A stretch of 64,000 nucleotides of DNA from Rhipidocladum racemiflorum. Lineage: Eukaryota > Streptophyta > Magnoliopsida > Poales > Poaceae. Shown here piece after piece: positions 45,059 to 57,303 of the stretch (position 1 is the stretch's first letter; every line of letters begins with the position of its first letter). The stretch spans positions 30,401,967 to 30,465,966 of the forward strand of contig CM070592.1 in NCBI GenBank assembly GCA_036346355.1. The letters run 5' to 3'. Below the pieces are notes generated by a model, which saw only the letters and a list, made by a program, of their open reading frames with translations, had not been told where the DNA came from and ran no database searches. Both the position numbers and the translations under genes were made by a program.

Positions 45059-47396
45059 CTGCATTTTATAAGTTCTGTTATTCATAACATGCAATATGTC
45101 CATAGCACCAACACAATGAACTTACATGTATAGGAATTAGTGTCAACACCTAACATCTTGATAATTTTATCTGGCTATATTTAATCCGAATCCATAAAAC
45201 ATTTAGAAACCAATGGTTTTGAGAAATAGAGTACCAGCAAAAAGAAATGTCATCTGTTTTGAATTATCAATGAATTTCTTGACATAAGTATTCATAATAA
45301 TTAACGAGAGCACAGAGTTAATATGGTTCAAGAGATGATTAATATATTGTTGATGATAGCATCCGCCCAGCAATTTCAGGAATTTTGTAATATAAGGTAA
45401 GCTCGGCTTACTTTCAAGTTTCAAATAGTCCTTTTACTCAGTTGAGTGTTTCACTATGGTATTGCTCCTACATTGATATGATGGCCCAAAACAGAAAAAA
45501 GAATGATGAATTCCCAAGTAAAAATCCTGATTTTCATTTGAGCATATTCTTGTATGTCAGAGGAAAGTGCATAGATTATAACGCCAAGGCGAATTGTTGA
45601 ACTGAAAAGCTTATGGATGCCACTATTGCAGTTTTGTGGTTGGAGCTATAGTAAAAATTATAGTGTCGAGATAATCTAAATTTATAGAGATATGATCCTT
45701 TCTTTTTTTATATAAAAAAAAGAAAAGATGGAAAAATGGACTCTGCATGTGGTTCCGTAATCCTAATAGTTTAATTCATGAAAAGAGGACCTTCAAAGTC
45801 ATTAACTGACATTCAAGTCTGTTCTAGTAAATCGAAGCTTACAGTGAAAATTTTATAAAATCAATATGGCATTTCACTACTTTAGAGACATTGAGGGAAT
45901 GGGCATTGGGACACAGTTATGCAGCACCATATTTCAGAATTTTCAGCTAGCAATAACAAAAAAGAAATAGTTTGGGAACATCAAGACCATTGCTGAATGC
46001 CTTTCAGATGAGCTTATCAATGCAGCCAGAGGTTCTTCTAACATGAATTAATTTTCTTTCTATCCAAATGTGGTGTCTTGACATTATGAATCACTATTCT
46101 GAATGTGCAATTGTGAAATAGAGCAACCACATTTGAGCTCTACTTTATTTGTTATGGCATGTATCCCATGATTCTTTCTAACAATTTGTTTGCGCTTACA
46201 TGAGAAAGCTATTAATTATAAGAAACCGCGGATATCTATGCTTCTAGTGATAACACAAAACCTCTTAATTATTACAGTGGTGAAAAAAGTCCAAAAATAC
46301 TCGCTTGGGCTTTTGAAGATCCCACAGGATAAAATGAATATCCAAAGCACTCTTGAATTTTTATGCGGTCACTAACAGACAAATTACTAATAAACAACAA
46401 TCAATAACAAGAATACAAACACTGATATAGCTGGCAACAACAACTAATAATCACACTACAATTCCTGAAATTATTGTGATGCATTGTCCAATTTTGGAAA
46501 GAAACACAATATATTTTAATGTTTCTTTGGCTATGATTGCTCTGTAGTTAGTTTTAATCATTACTCATGCAACAAACTATTTGTGACTGGGTCTTTCTGG
46601 TCTAGGAGATACTTAGAAAATTAGGGTCCATGACCGATCTATAATGTTTCGAGAAGCCAAACTATTTGTGATTGGTACTGAGATATAACGTTTAGACAAG
46701 CCAAGATCTCATTTTTCCTAAATTAGTGTACTCCTCCAGTTCAACCTAAACGACCCAAAGAGGTGGAAATAACCCATTGATTGAAAGAGTTGGAAATGTG
46801 GCATTATTACATTACTACTACTGCAGTAATCGCACCAAACCTTTACCCTTCATTAGCAGATGGAACCAGGAAAAGAATCAAGGGCAGGAGCAAGAATAGA
46901 ATTTCCGCCTCAAATCCCAAAATTCAAGCGCTGCATTAGAGGAATCAGTGCCCATCTACTCCCAAAAATCCCTCAATACCCCAACACAAACCCAAACATA
47001 AATCCCCAAGAATTCATAATGCCATGTATTTGCACAATCATATATTAACAAACTGAACCACTTAATTCTAAAATTCCATTATATATTAGTGGGTAAAATC
47101 TCAAACTGTAAATCATGAATTGCAGAAGGCTGAGAGAACTTCCAGTACTGTTAGGGAGGTGAATTTTAGAAATCAAGGCACTAAGGGGTGTCATTCAGCA
47201 CATCATCTCAAAAATCTTCGGTCCGAAGATTTGATCAGTCATACCAGACCACTCCATCATCTAAGCTCCAAACTGCTCCTACACTTTCAATGATCTCGCA
47301 CAATACCAATTTCATTGAGAAATTTCTACAAACAGCGTGAGCACAAACATGTATCCAACATGGATGTACTATCACTGGCATCAGAGTTGTAGTTAC
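45059..47396. other. No gene seen
   Basis: AT-rich intron-like or intergenic DNA. No further exon of the dCMP deaminase fragment at 47397 was found here on the minus strand, where it would be expected. Confidence 0.4.
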
Positions 47397-47472
47397 CTGC
47401 CGATTAGGATCCTTGGACAGCTCGGCCGAAAGGAAGGCAATCGCCATGAAGTAGTCATCTCAAGAGATGTAC
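47397..47472 (-). pseudogene. dCMP deaminase exon fragment with a premature stop
   Basis: Deoxycytidylate deaminase converts dCMP to dUMP for dTTP supply. This 76-bp exon has an acceptor TTGTTGCAG and a donor GTAACT on the minus strand. It encodes DDYFMAIAFLSAELSKDPNR, the conserved start of the deaminase domain. A TGA stands where Trp is usual (YIS*DDYF), so it is disabled. The following exon with the zinc-binding motif is absent. The identification rests on recall of the family sequence; the match is strong over the exon. Confidence 0.7.
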
Positions 47473-47704
47473 CTGCAACAACAAAAGCCACAAATCCTCA
47501 GCCGAACTTAACAAGACATGCAACCCAGTTACGCGGGGAAACAAACAGGACAAGTTAATATCGAGTTATCAGCATTCTGCAAGGTTCCTCGCAAAAAAAA
47601 AAAAAAGCAAGCACCTGTGGGGGAGCCGGAGGGCGTAGAGGCAGATGGCTGAGCCCTGAAGGAGCCTGCGAGCTGCTCGTCGGCCCCTGCCGGCAGCATC
47701 TTAC

Positions 47705-47778
47705 CATGGAGTGCCGGCGGGCACCTAAGGGGTCCTCGACCGCTGCGAGTACCTCTGGTTCTGGAACCAGTTCCACAC
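47705..47778 (-). pseudogene. Homeodomain recognition-helix exon fragment
   Basis: A 74-bp exon with acceptor GGGCGCAG and donor GTAAGA on the minus strand encodes VWNWFQNQRYSQRSRTP, matching the third helix of a homeodomain (WFQNxR). A TAG follows at codon 18, probably AAG to TAG. The Tyr-Ser-Gln-Arg spacing recalls SAWADEE-type homeodomain proteins, but that is tentative. The rest of the homeodomain is not seen upstream, where a (TA)n tract begins. Confidence 0.55.
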
Positions 47779-47944
47779 CTGCGCCCACCATAATCCAGAC
47801 CAGATCGGAATCAGACAGGGCCTCCTCTCCCCTCGCGCGAAGAGTATGCATATATACCGTTGAGGACCGAGGGAGGCAAGCAGCTGGCAGTGGCACCCTG
47901 CCGCGCGCGGATCCACAAAGATGTTGACCGCGGGATCCACAAAG

Positions 47945-47947
<3 letters not shown>

Positions 47948-48026
<79 letters not shown>
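47948..48026. repeat. (TA)n microsatellite, left of the Micron-like element
   Basis: About 39 uninterrupted TA units. Long TYIYIY-type open frames here are translations of the repeat. Confidence 0.95.
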
Positions 48027-48030
<4 letters not shown>

Positions 48031-48427
48031 AATTACCTGGGCACCATGATCCAAAATGGGTATTTTCCATATGTATTTGCATGCAATTTTTTTTTGAAAT
48101 TTTTAGGATGTTGAGTTCAACCAGTTTACCAACTAGTTCAAACAAGTTTGAAATAAAATTCAAACTAAAGTTTTCTTTTTTGATGGTAGTTTGATTGTAG
48201 GTATGTGTTGATTATATATATAATTCAGCAAAGTATGTAATCTAAATTCGTTTAAATCTTAAAATTCGAGTATATTTTTTTCAAAGGTATGTGTTTCATT
48301 TGAATTCTTATAGATAGGTATATACCCTAAAACTGAATGTTTTAAAAAATATATCCAAATTTGACTTGAATTAACGCATTTAAAATCATGGTGCCCAGGC
48401 ACCATAGTGTCCTATTCTCCCATCCTA
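48027..48427. mobile_element. Micron-like element between two (TA)n tracts, 401 bp
   Basis: A unit of about 400 bp is bounded on both sides by long (TA)n tracts. Subterminal CCTGGGCACCATGAT (48036-48050) and ATCATGGTGCCCAGG (48385-48399) form a perfect 15-bp inverted repeat. Rice Micron elements are known to be about this size and to target (TA)n microsatellites. The call is by structure, not by sequence match. Confidence 0.55.
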
Positions 48428-48436
48428 GATATATAT

Positions 48437-48492
<56 letters not shown>
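48428..48492. repeat. (TA)n microsatellite, right of the Micron-like element
   Basis: About 30 AT units with one interruption near 48438. Confidence 0.95.
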
Positions 48493-48494
<2 letters not shown>

Positions 48495-49353
48495 TGATCA
48501 GATGTTGCGCTCTAGGGGACCCATCCCATGCATGCTCTACAGTTGTTCGACGACGCTGAGAGTACATATCCAGGATGAATCGCAACGTACGGAGTCAAGT
48601 AATTCTATCGATATATTGCTCCTTGGGATCGATCACAGTCAATATATATACGATCGACAAGGTATTTCGTTAATTTTACGTTAACTACAGGCTTGCCTAG
48701 CTTGCCTCGGAAGGATACGCAAAGCTAAAGTATAGACTAGCTTCACAAGCACGTACGTACGTGGGTGACAAGCTAGGAGAGCCAGTGCAAGAGGCTGATA
48801 GTGGCATGTGAACACTGTGCTCGACATGAGCATGTTTTTGTAGGCCTCAACATGCCCTTTATGACACGCTGCAATATTAAACTTAAATCAATTCCAACCT
48901 ACAACGTGTTTCATCCACGATTGCTAATACACAAAGCTAAGGTATTGGCTTAAGCCTTTATGACACGGATTGTCATAAATACCAACACACATAACAGGAT
49001 ATATATATATATATGGTTGGTCTACAGTTTAGAACACATCTTGTCCTATTTAATTCATGTTAAACAGTTTAGAACACATGAATTAACTGTTTATAATTCA
49101 GTGAGAACTCTAGCAGCCCAAACTGTTACCAAACATCATTTATACCAAACAATGAGCATTATCAGGTTGCTCTCCATTTTAGCCTCATCATATAAAACAA
49201 TATCATGATTTTGACAATTTGAAAGACATCACTTGCACAATATTGGCAACTAAGTATAATGAAAATTATCTAGCTAGATCACTTGCACCATCACTTCAGC
49301 CTCAGAGCAGACATGATTTTTTTAGGTAAAGAACAATGTTTTGGGATCCTTAC
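48493..49353. other. No gene seen
   Basis: AT-rich DNA with a short ATATAT run near 49000 and an ACGTACGTACGTAC microsatellite near 48751. No supported exon. Confidence 0.4.
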
Positions 49354-49460
49354 CTTTAGTTCGGCAGCAAGGGAAACTCCAACGGACAGCGGCTCCTTGC
49401 TCTCCCTCCTCCCCAATGTGCAGATCTGCGAGAACCCCTCCTCTTCTCCCTCGTAGGTAC
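49354..49460 (-). pseudogene. Exon-like fragment, product unknown (minus strand)
   Basis: A 107-bp segment is bounded on the minus strand by CTGTTCTAG and GTAAGG and is open in a frame containing EEGFSQICTLGRRESKEPLS. I do not recognise the protein. It lies upstream, in transcription order, of the other minus-strand fragments at 47.7, 47.4 and 45.0 kb. Confidence 0.4.
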
Positions 49461-49659
49461 CTAGAACAGCAGATGTAATACAAATCCGATGAGGAAAAAA
49501 TGGGCTAGAAACAGAAGATGGGCTACAAACCCTAATCATATGTATCTCACCCAAAATTAAGCCTTTGTTATTGTTCATGGCCTCACCGTTCTATGATTGA
49601 TTAACAGAAAATTGATCCTTTCCGGACCATACAATTCTACTGAAGATAGCTAGAATGTA

Positions 49660-49900
49660 CTCCCTCCATTTCTTTTTATAAGACGTATTTGGTTTCATTA
49701 GGACAAAACTTTGACCAACGATTACTTCATTCATATATCATTTATGCAATACAAAATCATAATTATATATAAGTATTTTTGAATACAAATCTGCTAATAT
49801 CAATTTTGTGTCATAAAAATTATATGCTAATAGAGTAATTGTTGGTCAAAGCCTTGTCCTAACGAAACCAAATACGCCTTATAAAAAGAAACGGAGGGAG
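49660..49900. mobile_element. Stowaway MITE, 241 bp
   Basis: Termini CTCCCTCCATTTCTTTTTAT and, inverted, CTCCCTCCGTTTCTTTTTAT with TA on both sides (49658-49659, 49901-49902). These are diagnostic of Stowaway elements derived from Tc1/mariner transposons. The interior is AT-rich with longer inverted similarity (GACAAAACTTTGACCAACG against TTGGTCAAAGCCTTGTC). Confidence 0.95.
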
Positions 49901-50482
49901 TACCATTCCTTACGTAATTGCCTTCTCCTGGAGCCTAATAATGCTCATAGTATCATAGTTGAATAACGAAAGCAGCTACACTATTATACTTCTTGTTTGT
50001 TAGAGCATTGGCATACTTTTTCATTCTTTAATAAAACCCTTCAGCTTCAGCTAGCGCTCTTGTGAATAAGATTTCACTATCTAAAGCCTGTGTACTTACC
50101 ATGATACATTCGTTTTGCTATGAATACCTGGTAAAATGATATTAATATAATTAAGTATGGGTTTTGATAAGTTTTATTCGGATGTTTTCTTTAGCAACCA
50201 TCATCCAAATTCCTGGCCATTGGATTTGCTTTCAGATCGATGCACGTTCCCCCTGCATTCGAGGTGGGTTGATCCTACGGATGTGTGTTTTGATCGTACG
50301 ATCCAAAGTTTGGATGTTTTTTGGGAAAAAAATATCCGGGTGATGCCTGGATTCTTGATAAGTATTATGTACCAGCTTCCTTGCATTTTCCACCTACGAT
50401 TGAAAAAAACCATAGAATTTGATTTACATTCCTAAACTATTATATACTTGATCTCTATCGAACGAGCAGTATTATTAACGAT

Positions 50483-50508
50483 GCGGCATGCCGCGAGAAT
50501 CTCCCTAG
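50483..50508 (+). mobile_element. Helitron 3' terminus (plus strand)
   Basis: The 12-bp palindrome GCGGCATGCCGC, then GAGAATCTCC, then CTAG and T. These are the hairpin, spacing and CTRR-T of a Helitron 3' end. The element lies to the left and may include the exon fragments at 44.9-49.5 kb. Its 5' end was not found. Confidence 0.75.
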
Positions 50509-50511
50509 TAA

Positions 50512-50549
50512 TAATCTAAATCTAAATCTAAATCTAAATCTAATCTAAA
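50512..50549 (+). repeat. (AAATCT)n short array
   Basis: About five AAATCT units just after the Helitron end, leading into TCTAATCTAAACTTATATT, which could itself be a diverged Helitron 5' end. Confidence 0.6.
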
Positions 50550-50634
50550 CTTATATTATAAGGCAACCGATCCATGGATGCTGGGCTGTGCCACGTTGGC
50601 TTCCTCTGCGTCCAGGCCCTTGTGGGTGGATGCT

Positions 50635-50884
50635 AATTCTATGGAGGAGGGGTGCAAACTCCTCCTCGTGCATACCTGACGCCGATTGATGCCACGTGAA
50701 TAATCCTGCAATCCAACGTACGACATTAAGTTGTCATTTAATGCCCAGAATTGCATCGAAATTAGCAAGAGGTGAGTTCAAAATCCTCACTTAATGACGT
50801 GCGTTGGATTGCAGGATTATCCACGTGGCATCAATCGGCATCGGATATGCACGGGAAGAAGTTTGCACCCTCCTCCATAGAATT
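50635..50884. repeat. 250-bp palindrome, arms about 96 bp
   Basis: The left arm 50635-50731 (AATTCTATGGAGGAG...) pairs with the right arm 50789-50884 (...CTCCTCCATAGAATT) with a few mismatches and a loop of about 57 bp. It may be a MITE or a local inverted duplication. No target duplication was recognised. Confidence 0.8.
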
Positions 50885-51150
50885 TATTTCCCTTGTGGGT
50901 TGCTTAATTTGCGTTGGGCTCTTACGTTCTCACCGATTCGCAGCCTGTGCGCTGGCTTGCTTCGCCGCGTGTCGCCTCGTTCGTTCGTTGCAGTCATGGC
51001 ATCTGCGCAGGTCGTTCTATCTCGGCGTCCATGTCGCTAATATGGAAAGATTGCTTTGAGGAAGTTGAGGCTAATATGGAGAGTATTTTATGAGTCCAAG
51101 GAGGATATATTAATCGGTCCGGACGCTACAAAGAAGACGATGGGCAACAG
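50885..51150. other. No gene seen
   Basis: Moderately GC-rich, open for 70-90 codons in two frames without a domain. Confidence 0.35.
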
Positions 51151-51626
51151 AGAAGATATACACAATCAATAAATCAACTTGCATTATTACTTATTTTTTC
51201 TATCATCTAGTAGTAGAATTCTAGATTTGTAATCCTTCCTCTATAATTCGCTTGATCAATAAAGTTGTGTATCGCCGATTATTGATTTCGTCAACTTGCA
51301 CCATCTAGGTTTGTTTTTTTTTCCTCCAATCTTGTCGCGCATCGCCTTTTTCGGGGAAAATCTACCTTTATCCTTCATCTAATCAGCTCAATCAGGCTGT
51401 TTGGACCTATCGGTTACTTTTCGTCTAATTAGCTTGAACGACTGTTTAGATTAGATAGTTATTAGAAAATATATCGGCTTAAAAGTCTGGTCGAATTAAA
51501 TCTTCCTCTTGCCAATTGCAGGATCAAATCAGCTGGCACGCTCGCACCCAAATTAAACCCGGTGTTTGCGTGTGCTGGCTTCCAACAAACCCTTTATCAC
51601 GTTTTTGGTGCCCTGCCAAGTGGTTC
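51150..51626 (+). mobile_element. Old LTR and primer-site remnant, opposite orientation to next element
   Basis: Words such as TATCGCCGATTATTGATTTC, GCGCATCGCC and AAACCCGGTGTTTG match, in diverged form and in the same order, the reverse complement of the LTR at 58984-59596. After the LTR-like part, TTTTGGTGCCCTGCCAAGTGG (about 51605-51625) resembles that element's primer site TTTGGCACGCCCGGTGGGAC. It therefore looks like the 5' LTR and primer site of an older, plus-oriented relative cut off by the later insertion. Confidence 0.5.
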
Positions 51627-51947
51627 TTCAATCGGGTTGCACCACCTTCTTTGTTCTCTTGGTGATAGTACTTGCATTGAAATCTGGCCCTTATCTTGTC
51701 GTCGTGCTCCCAACAATGTCACCTTGGTCTGCCATCTTCTAATACATAACAAGCAGTCAGCTAATACAAAGCATCAAGTTAATGTGAGTAATTGCTAACA
51801 ACTTATAAAAGGCATTACATCGCTAAATGCTAAATTTTCACAATCCTTTACTACATTATCATCTAGTATTCGTGCAACATCATGCATTAATCCATACATG
51901 CATCTACCGATTCATCCATATATGCGTATACCCATTAATCTAACCCA

Positions 51948-52562
51948 CAATCGCGCTAAAAATGTGAAGCAAGATTCTTAGCTTCGAACACACAAGACAA
52001 ACACCGGGTTTGCAGAGCGTGCCAGTCAATTTGACCTGAAATTGACAAGGTAGAGTTTGTATTTCGATCAAAGCCGATAAACAAGGATCTATCGGCTTTT
52101 CGCTAGTCGGCAAGAACCGATTAGGAGATAACTAGATCAACCAGTTACAATTGATCCGGATAAGGTAAAAATCGGCTTCGGGAAGGCGATGCGCAACAAA
52201 ACGAAGCAGATCAAACCTGGGTGAAATCGGCAAAAATCAACAATCGGCGATGCGCAACTATGTTGATTCCGTCGACTTGCAGAGAGATCTATGAAGCTAA
52301 AACAATGTAAAAGAAAAGCTTGTAAAAAGTAGATGTGTGTTGTTGGATTGATTGATTTTCGCTTGACGTCTACCCCCTTTTATAACACACCTGGCCGATC
52401 CGAGTTATACATGGATACGGTCCGTTTATCCGTATCGGCCTCTGTCGATATATTCCTTTTTAGAAACGGATTCCTTTTCCGATTTACTTACCGATTTCTT
52501 TCCATACGAATACTTCCTCTGTTTCAGGCCGATTTAATACATGCCGAATTTTGGTGCAAACA
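51948..52562 (-). repeat. 3' LTR of the Tat-type element
   Basis: Matches 58984-59596 from TCGCGCTAAAAATG to GGTGCAAACA. The three outermost bases read CAA instead of TGT. Confidence 0.85.
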
Positions 52563-53099
52563 TATGCCCCCCTGTTTTTGGAAGATAATTTGTTATCTTT
52601 CAAAAAGAATATATCGGCTTTTTCATTCAGACGGCTTTCTGAAGAATCTTTTTGGGAACCACCCAAGAACCATGCCGTAAAAATCTCGGTGCGTTTTAAT
52701 GCTCAATCGCTCCCTTTGCCGCCTTCTTTCATCGCAGATAAATATGGGGTCCCCACGGTCATTTTCACGCTTTCAAGCTCTCGGATCACGCACCATCGTC
52801 TAACGTCATCTTTATCTTGCTTTTTCAAAATCGGATGAAATGGAAACTTCGCAGGTATTAATACCGATTCCTAAAAGTTAAAATCAATTCTACATAGGAC
52901 CGATAGGTAGCATGTCGGTAGTTATCAATACCGAGATCCCTAGACTCCCTTTGCCTACCGGGTATAATATCTCTGAGTGGGGAAAAGTTTTAGGGCCTGG
53001 CCCACCACCTGAAGGGATGGAGATCTTGGTTTATTAGGGTATCGGCTCGTAAGAGGGTAGAATGGGAGAGGATGGGTATAGCCGAAGTCTCTATCTTTG

Positions 53100-55690
53100 A
53101 GTCTAGCCGACCACGAAGCCAATGAACCCTGGTAGTCGCGGCATGTTATTTTTGGTCGGATTCTTTGAATGCCTTTTATTCCCGTCGCCCAATCGGCCCT
53201 ACTTTTGCTTAGCGTGGCCCAATTGTCTTTGCCTTAGGCCGGATGGGGACCCGGACTATCGGCTTTTCGGCGGAAAACCTTCTTTCAAATTAATCCGCAA
53301 GAAAGGCGGTGGCACAAATATATCCGTAATAACAATAGGGTTCTTGGTCCCAGATTTACCAAGAGCATGTCGCTTTTCTCAATCTTTGGTTAGATCGATA
53401 TCTTTTCTGTGGTGCTTCCCTTGGCCCCACCCAAACCTTTCAGTTAGTGGCGGAACGTTTGCTGGAAGGGCGTTGGCTTTCCCTTGGCAAGATGTTTCTA
53501 GGGGCGGTATACCAAACGATGTATGTGATTCGTAGCCGACTCTTTTCCGGTTTTGCCAAACATGTCGTTGGCAATATAGGGGGCCCTCTGTGGTTTATTC
53601 AAACATGGCTCCATTGTATGTTTAGCCGATCTATTTTATCCGAACCATCGGGGAGTTCCACTTTCCCTCGGGAAGACTATCCGGAACATGTTGTCCCACA
53701 GTATAGGGTTAGCCGATCCTATGGTGAGAGGTTTATCATGTCTTCTACCGAGAGCTAAAAATGGACCCGATCGGCTTGCACAAATACCTCGGCTTCTTTC
53801 TTAACCTAGATAGGACTTCCTTCTACCAACAAGACTTTTTCGATATCTTGATGTAGCTGATTGCCCATACCCAACATTCCTTCACCTTGATGCTGATAGT
53901 TCTTCGATGCCCCAATCTACTTTAGATTTGTACAAAATCATCCTCACTCCTTGCATCTTTCATGTCGGCTTGAATACCCGCAATCGGACATTTCACCATC
54001 TTACGAGTTCTACCACCCTTCTGGTTTACGCGTCGGCTAGGTTTTGGGCAAACCATTCCATCCTTTCCCTACTATCCTGTGTCGAGCCCCGAGCTCGAGT
54101 GACCAACAGCGTCGCGCGGAGGTTATTCTTGAAGTAGCCGATGGGTTGCAAATTCTCTCAATGCCGCGTTTTGTTCTTAATTCCGCCGGTCGATTTGCAT
54201 TCTCGCGATGGTGGACGAGAATATCTAAGCCGTACTTATGGACAGGACTCGTCGGCCATAATTCACTTATTTCTTCCCGACTTTCATGAGCCGACGGTAG
54301 TCTCTCTGGGTCAGCGAGCTCGGTTATAGCGACTCCTCGATGGTAGAATGCAGGTGTTTTTATATCCTTGGTGTTTCATATCCTTCTGTTTTTTTTTACG
54401 CTGGTTATCGGCTTTTTATTAAAACATCTTTGACCTTTCTAGGACGGCACGGGTGTTGGTGAGCGAACACCGATCCCCATGCTTCGCGAGTAGTGGCCGA
54501 CAAATGACGCCCGTGTCAATCATCGGCACTACGGTATACTTCGTGCAACTTGGATATTCAAGGTCCATCCTTATCGGACTTAGCTCGCCAAATACGCCAA
54601 GTAAGTTACTCGCATTAGCCATTATATCCCTTGCTTTGATAATCGCTAACCCAAGTCACCGCAGAGAGGAGGAAGAAGTCGACCAGCGCCGCCTGCAGTG
54701 AGGCATCAACCCGATGGTTCCGGAACATTCGACCACCGATGTGAGTCTCGTAGTCATATTGCTTTACGTTTGTCTTGTGTTGCCGACTTGCTTGTTTTTC
54801 TAGCAATCTCCATCGGTACAAATAGCGGGGTTATAGCCGATCCCCAAGGTGCTACATCGCCTATCCCTTCATCACTCTCTCCAACACCGCCACTGCATCG
54901 CCCGACGATTGATATTTCCGATCATGACCCCAAAGCGCCATCAATCGATCTGGCCGATTTGCTAGGCTTCACTTTGGACGAGCTTGACGACCGGAGGTTA
55001 TGGCTACCGATGATTACCGGCCGATATTCAACGCATAATAGCGGCCTCCGCTTCAGCGTCGGCCGCCGCTATCGCTGGCAGGGCATGCAGAGCGACTCAA
55101 TCGCCTCCTATACGAAGTATTGCAACCTAAAGCGGCTCTTCTGGCCAACACTCAACCTCTGAGAAATGCAATGGCGGCCATGCAGCCGATCTTCCTCCGC
55201 GGCTATGAACGCATTGCTAGAGGTATGTCATTTGGACGCTACCGGACGTGGAATCGGCCAAACTAAGGGTTGATCGAGAGGAAGGCCCGAGAAGCCGATC
55301 AACGGCTCTTGGACAAGCTTATAGCGGATGCCAAACATCGGAAGAGCGTATTTGATCAAGGTCTTGCTACACTCAAATCGGCTAAAAGCGAGCTCAAGAG
55401 CTGGAGTCGACCAAGACTAAACTTGAAGAACAGTTGGCCTTGGTCATAAAAGAACTTGCAGACTGCCAGATTGGCATCACAGACTCTACATCATCACTGG
55501 CCGTTCAGAGGCGGGAGATTGGCGAGGTTTTTGCACAAGTCAAGACTCAATCGGCCAAAATAGTTCCAGTTCCGGTGATGCAGTGGCCGATCAACAACTT
55601 ATAGATAGTGTCCAAGCCACTATTGGCAAAGCGGCAGCGACACTATCGGCTTTGGGAGCCCATTTGCCCGGATCAGGACTACACTAGACT
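53100..55690 (+). pseudogene. Extra ORF region antisense to pol
   Basis: On the plus strand, coding-like stretches in shifting frames run from about 53120 to 55690. One (near 53220) has RPDGDPDYRLFGGKPSFKL. Another (54840-55160) is Pro-rich then acidic, with DLADLLGFTLDELDD. A last part (55270-55600) is Lys/Glu/Leu-rich and may form a coiled coil. Tat-lineage elements such as maize Grande are known to carry an antisense gene of unknown function between pol and the 3' LTR, and this fits its place and strand. It is heavily mutated. Confidence 0.5.
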
Positions 55691-55905
55691 TTTGATTTAT
55701 CGGTATCAGTTGTGTGGCCAATCTTTTGTAATATTGCTTTAACCTTGGGATGACGTTTCTTTGAAAACTTGCTTGATCGGCTATGTAACCGATTTTTGTA
55801 AACTGCTTAATCCGTGGATGGATGTGTTTAATCGACTTCGATCAGTATGACCGATTTTATATGCATGTGCTTTTGTAATTGATCCTGATGTTTTCCTTCC
55901 TGTAG

Positions 55906-57303
55906 TTAGGACCCGACCCATATGCTTGGGTGATATGCCTTCAGATATTTTCCATTGATCGCTTTAGGTAGGACGAACCCTTCTAAGGATTCCAAAGATA
56001 TACGAATTCCGTCAATCGGTAGATTGATCTTATAAGGCCCTTCCCATGTTGGAGACCATTTGCCGAATCGATTATCCTTAGACCCAATCGGCAACACGGT
56101 TTTCCATACCAAATCGGCTCGATTGAACGATTTTAAAATCACTTTTTATTATACGACCGCAACCCTCTCTTTATTCCTTTTAAGCCGATCTAGCGTGATC
56201 ACCTTAGTTCACCCAAATCATCCAGATTGTCGAGCATTGCCTGCTTGTATTCATCTACCGGTACCTTATCTTGCTCACATAGCCTTATCGAGCCGATGTT
56301 GATTTCTACGGCAAAACGGCTTCTTGTCCGTATACCAACCTAAAAGGTGACAATTTAGTTGATCCGTGATGAGATAGCCGATAAGCCCATAAAGCCTCCG
56401 ATAGCGTTGAATGCTATTTCCTCGGCTCTTCCTCAATTTTTCTTTTATCGGCTTTATCAATGTCTTGTTTGACGACTCTACTGGCCCATTGGCCTGGCGT
56501 AGTAAGGGAAGAGTTGAGTAATTTTATCCCAAGACTTTCCGCAAAACCTTTGAACTCGTTGGACATGAACACACCCTTGATCAAGAGTAATTGTCTGTGG
56601 AATTCCAAACCGATGGATTATGTGTTCATTTACAAAGTCGATCGCCTCTTTGCTAGTAACCTTCTTGAGTGATACTGACCTCAACCCATTTTGAGAAATA
56701 ATCTGTGGTCGCAAGGATGAATTTATGTCCTTTCTTTGGATGACGGAAATATTTGGCCGATTATGTCTATACCCCATCCTCTAAATGGCCATGGCTTGAT
56801 GATCGGATGCAAAGCCGATGTCGGTGTCGATCAGATGTTACCAAACTTTTGGCACGCTTGGCATCCTTTATAATATTTGAAGCGATCTTCTAACATCGTC
56901 GGCCAAAAATATCCTGTTCGTCTCAAGATTCACTTCATCTTATGGGTCGATTGATGTGATCCACAGATGCCTTCATGGACTTCACCCATCGCTACTTTGG
57001 CTTCCTCGGTTCCAGCATCTTAACAACAAACCTTCCATAGTCCGAAAGTATAATACATCTTCTAGTAGAACATATTTGAGTGCTTTGCGCCGACCTTCCG
57101 CTTCTGGCCGGCTTGGTGGATCTCGACAAATAATCCCTTATCTCGTTTCTCCAATCGGCAGGTGAACACATAAAATCGGCCAAACGCTTAGCCCGATTGG
57201 TCCCCTGTCGGCTTTCAATCTTGTACCGATGCACATTGTGCCAATCGGTTTGCTTTATCATTAGCTTCTCCGGGATATGTTTTATAGAAAATGTAGTGAA
57301 CAT
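55906..57303 (-). pseudogene. Gypsy integrase remnant (Tat type)
   Basis: Pieces in several frames. Zinc-finger and early core sequence lies near 56880-57000. A core segment at 56478-56777 contains FVNEHIIHRFGIPQTITLDQG, with the second catalytic Asp. A later segment at 56414-56608 has EFKGFAESLGIKLLNSS, and the C-terminal piece at 55906-56142 reads DLVWKTVLPIGSKDNRFGKW then WEGPY. Many frameshifts make it non-functional. Confidence 0.8.

Noticed and set aside
46860..47050. Plus-strand 62-codon frame starting MEPGKES
   Set aside because: No motif or splice context. The minus strand looks like intron or leader sequence.
47725..48054. Open frame with a long Tyr-Ile repeat
   Set aside because: It is the translation of the (TA)n microsatellite fused by chance to the homeodomain-helix exon frame.
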